From Candidatus Altarchaeum sp. (GTDB lineage Archaea; Altiarchaeota; Altiarchaeia; Altiarchaeales; Altiarchaeaceae): 5,605 bases of DNA. Below the pieces are notes generated by a model. It was not told where the DNA came from, ran no database searches, and saw only the letters and a program-made list of their open reading frames with translations. Shown piece by piece: positions 5,531-5,605 of the stretch. The translations under genes and the position numbers were made by a program. The stretch covers positions 1 to 5,605 of the forward strand of contig JAGTWP010000017.1 in assembly GCA_018260755.1 (NCBI GenBank). The letters are read 5' to 3'. The stretch's first letter is position 1. The number at the start of each line of letters is the position of its first letter.

Positions 5531-5605
5531 TTTTATATAATCCTTTGGTATAATATTATATAATTATAGGAATTATAAGTATTAATTTTATATAATTATA
5601 GGAAT
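5531..5605 (+). promoter_or_regulatory. Repeated TATA-like elements with a 32-base period, cut by window edge
   Basis: TTTTATATAA at 5531-5540 is close to a consensus archaeal TATA box. An 18-base sequence, TTATATAATTATAGGAAT, then occurs exactly twice, at 5556-5573 and 5588-5605, giving a period of 32 bases. The second copy ends at the window edge, so the array may continue. Either these are stacked promoter elements for a gene beyond the window or the beginning of a tandem repeat block. No coding frame is visible after nac. Confidence 0.5.

Noticed and set aside
1-5605. CRISPR array, insertion sequence or integrated element
   Set aside because: There are no repeats with regular unique spacers, no transposase or integrase frames, and no flanking inverted repeats with target duplications; the genes are ordinary housekeeping ones with uniform composition.

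Overview
The window looks like chromosomal DNA of a low-GC archaeon (roughly one third G+C in genes, near 10% in parts of the spacers). Five complete genes lie on the plus strand: mevalonate kinase, an AroQ-type chorismate mutase, a PurM/ThiL-fold protein resembling methanogenesis marker protein 2, phosphoenolpyruvate synthase and the archaeal nascent-polypeptide-associated complex (NAC) protein. A homodimeric-type NAC with a C-terminal UBA domain and an archaeal mevalonate kinase place it in Archaea. The marker-2-like protein points to a methanogen or to a related euryarchaeotal or Altiarchaeota-like lineage that keeps such marker genes. This lineage guess is inference.

Layout. Positions 1-44 hold, on the minus strand, the first 14 codons of a gene that starts like archaeal PF01637-type ATPases. 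Positions 45-257 are a divergent AT-rich spacer with a perfect 9-bp-arm palindrome and repeated TTTACAAT elements. Mevalonate kinase (258-1199) ends in a 31-bp tandem duplication that copies its last codons and stop into the spacer. Chorismate mutase (1316-1624) and the marker-2-like gene (1633-2523, GTG start) are 8 bases apart and probably co-transcribed. The 216-base spacer before ppsA contains a compact stretch (2533-2616) of about 40% G+C that folds into nested stems, a candidate structured RNA. ppsA (2740-5076) and nac (5118-5498) follow, and the window ends in AT-rich DNA with repeated TATA-like sequences.

The genes are mostly central metabolism and housekeeping: isoprenoid lipid precursors (mevalonate kinase), aromatic amino acids (chorismate mutase), gluconeogenic PEP formation (PPS, whose PEP also feeds the shikimate route leading to chorismate) and cotranslational protein handling (NAC). 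None of the five complete genes has a convincing Shine-Dalgarno sequence, and several have A/T-rich TATA-like sequence about 22-33 bases upstream of the start codon, which suggests leaderless or very short-leader transcripts. I see no CRISPR array, insertion sequence, tRNA or rRNA. I see no clear new multi-gene system; the best leads are the structured RNA candidate, the operator-like palindrome, the altered chorismate mutase active site and the marker-2-like gene beside an aromatic biosynthesis gene.
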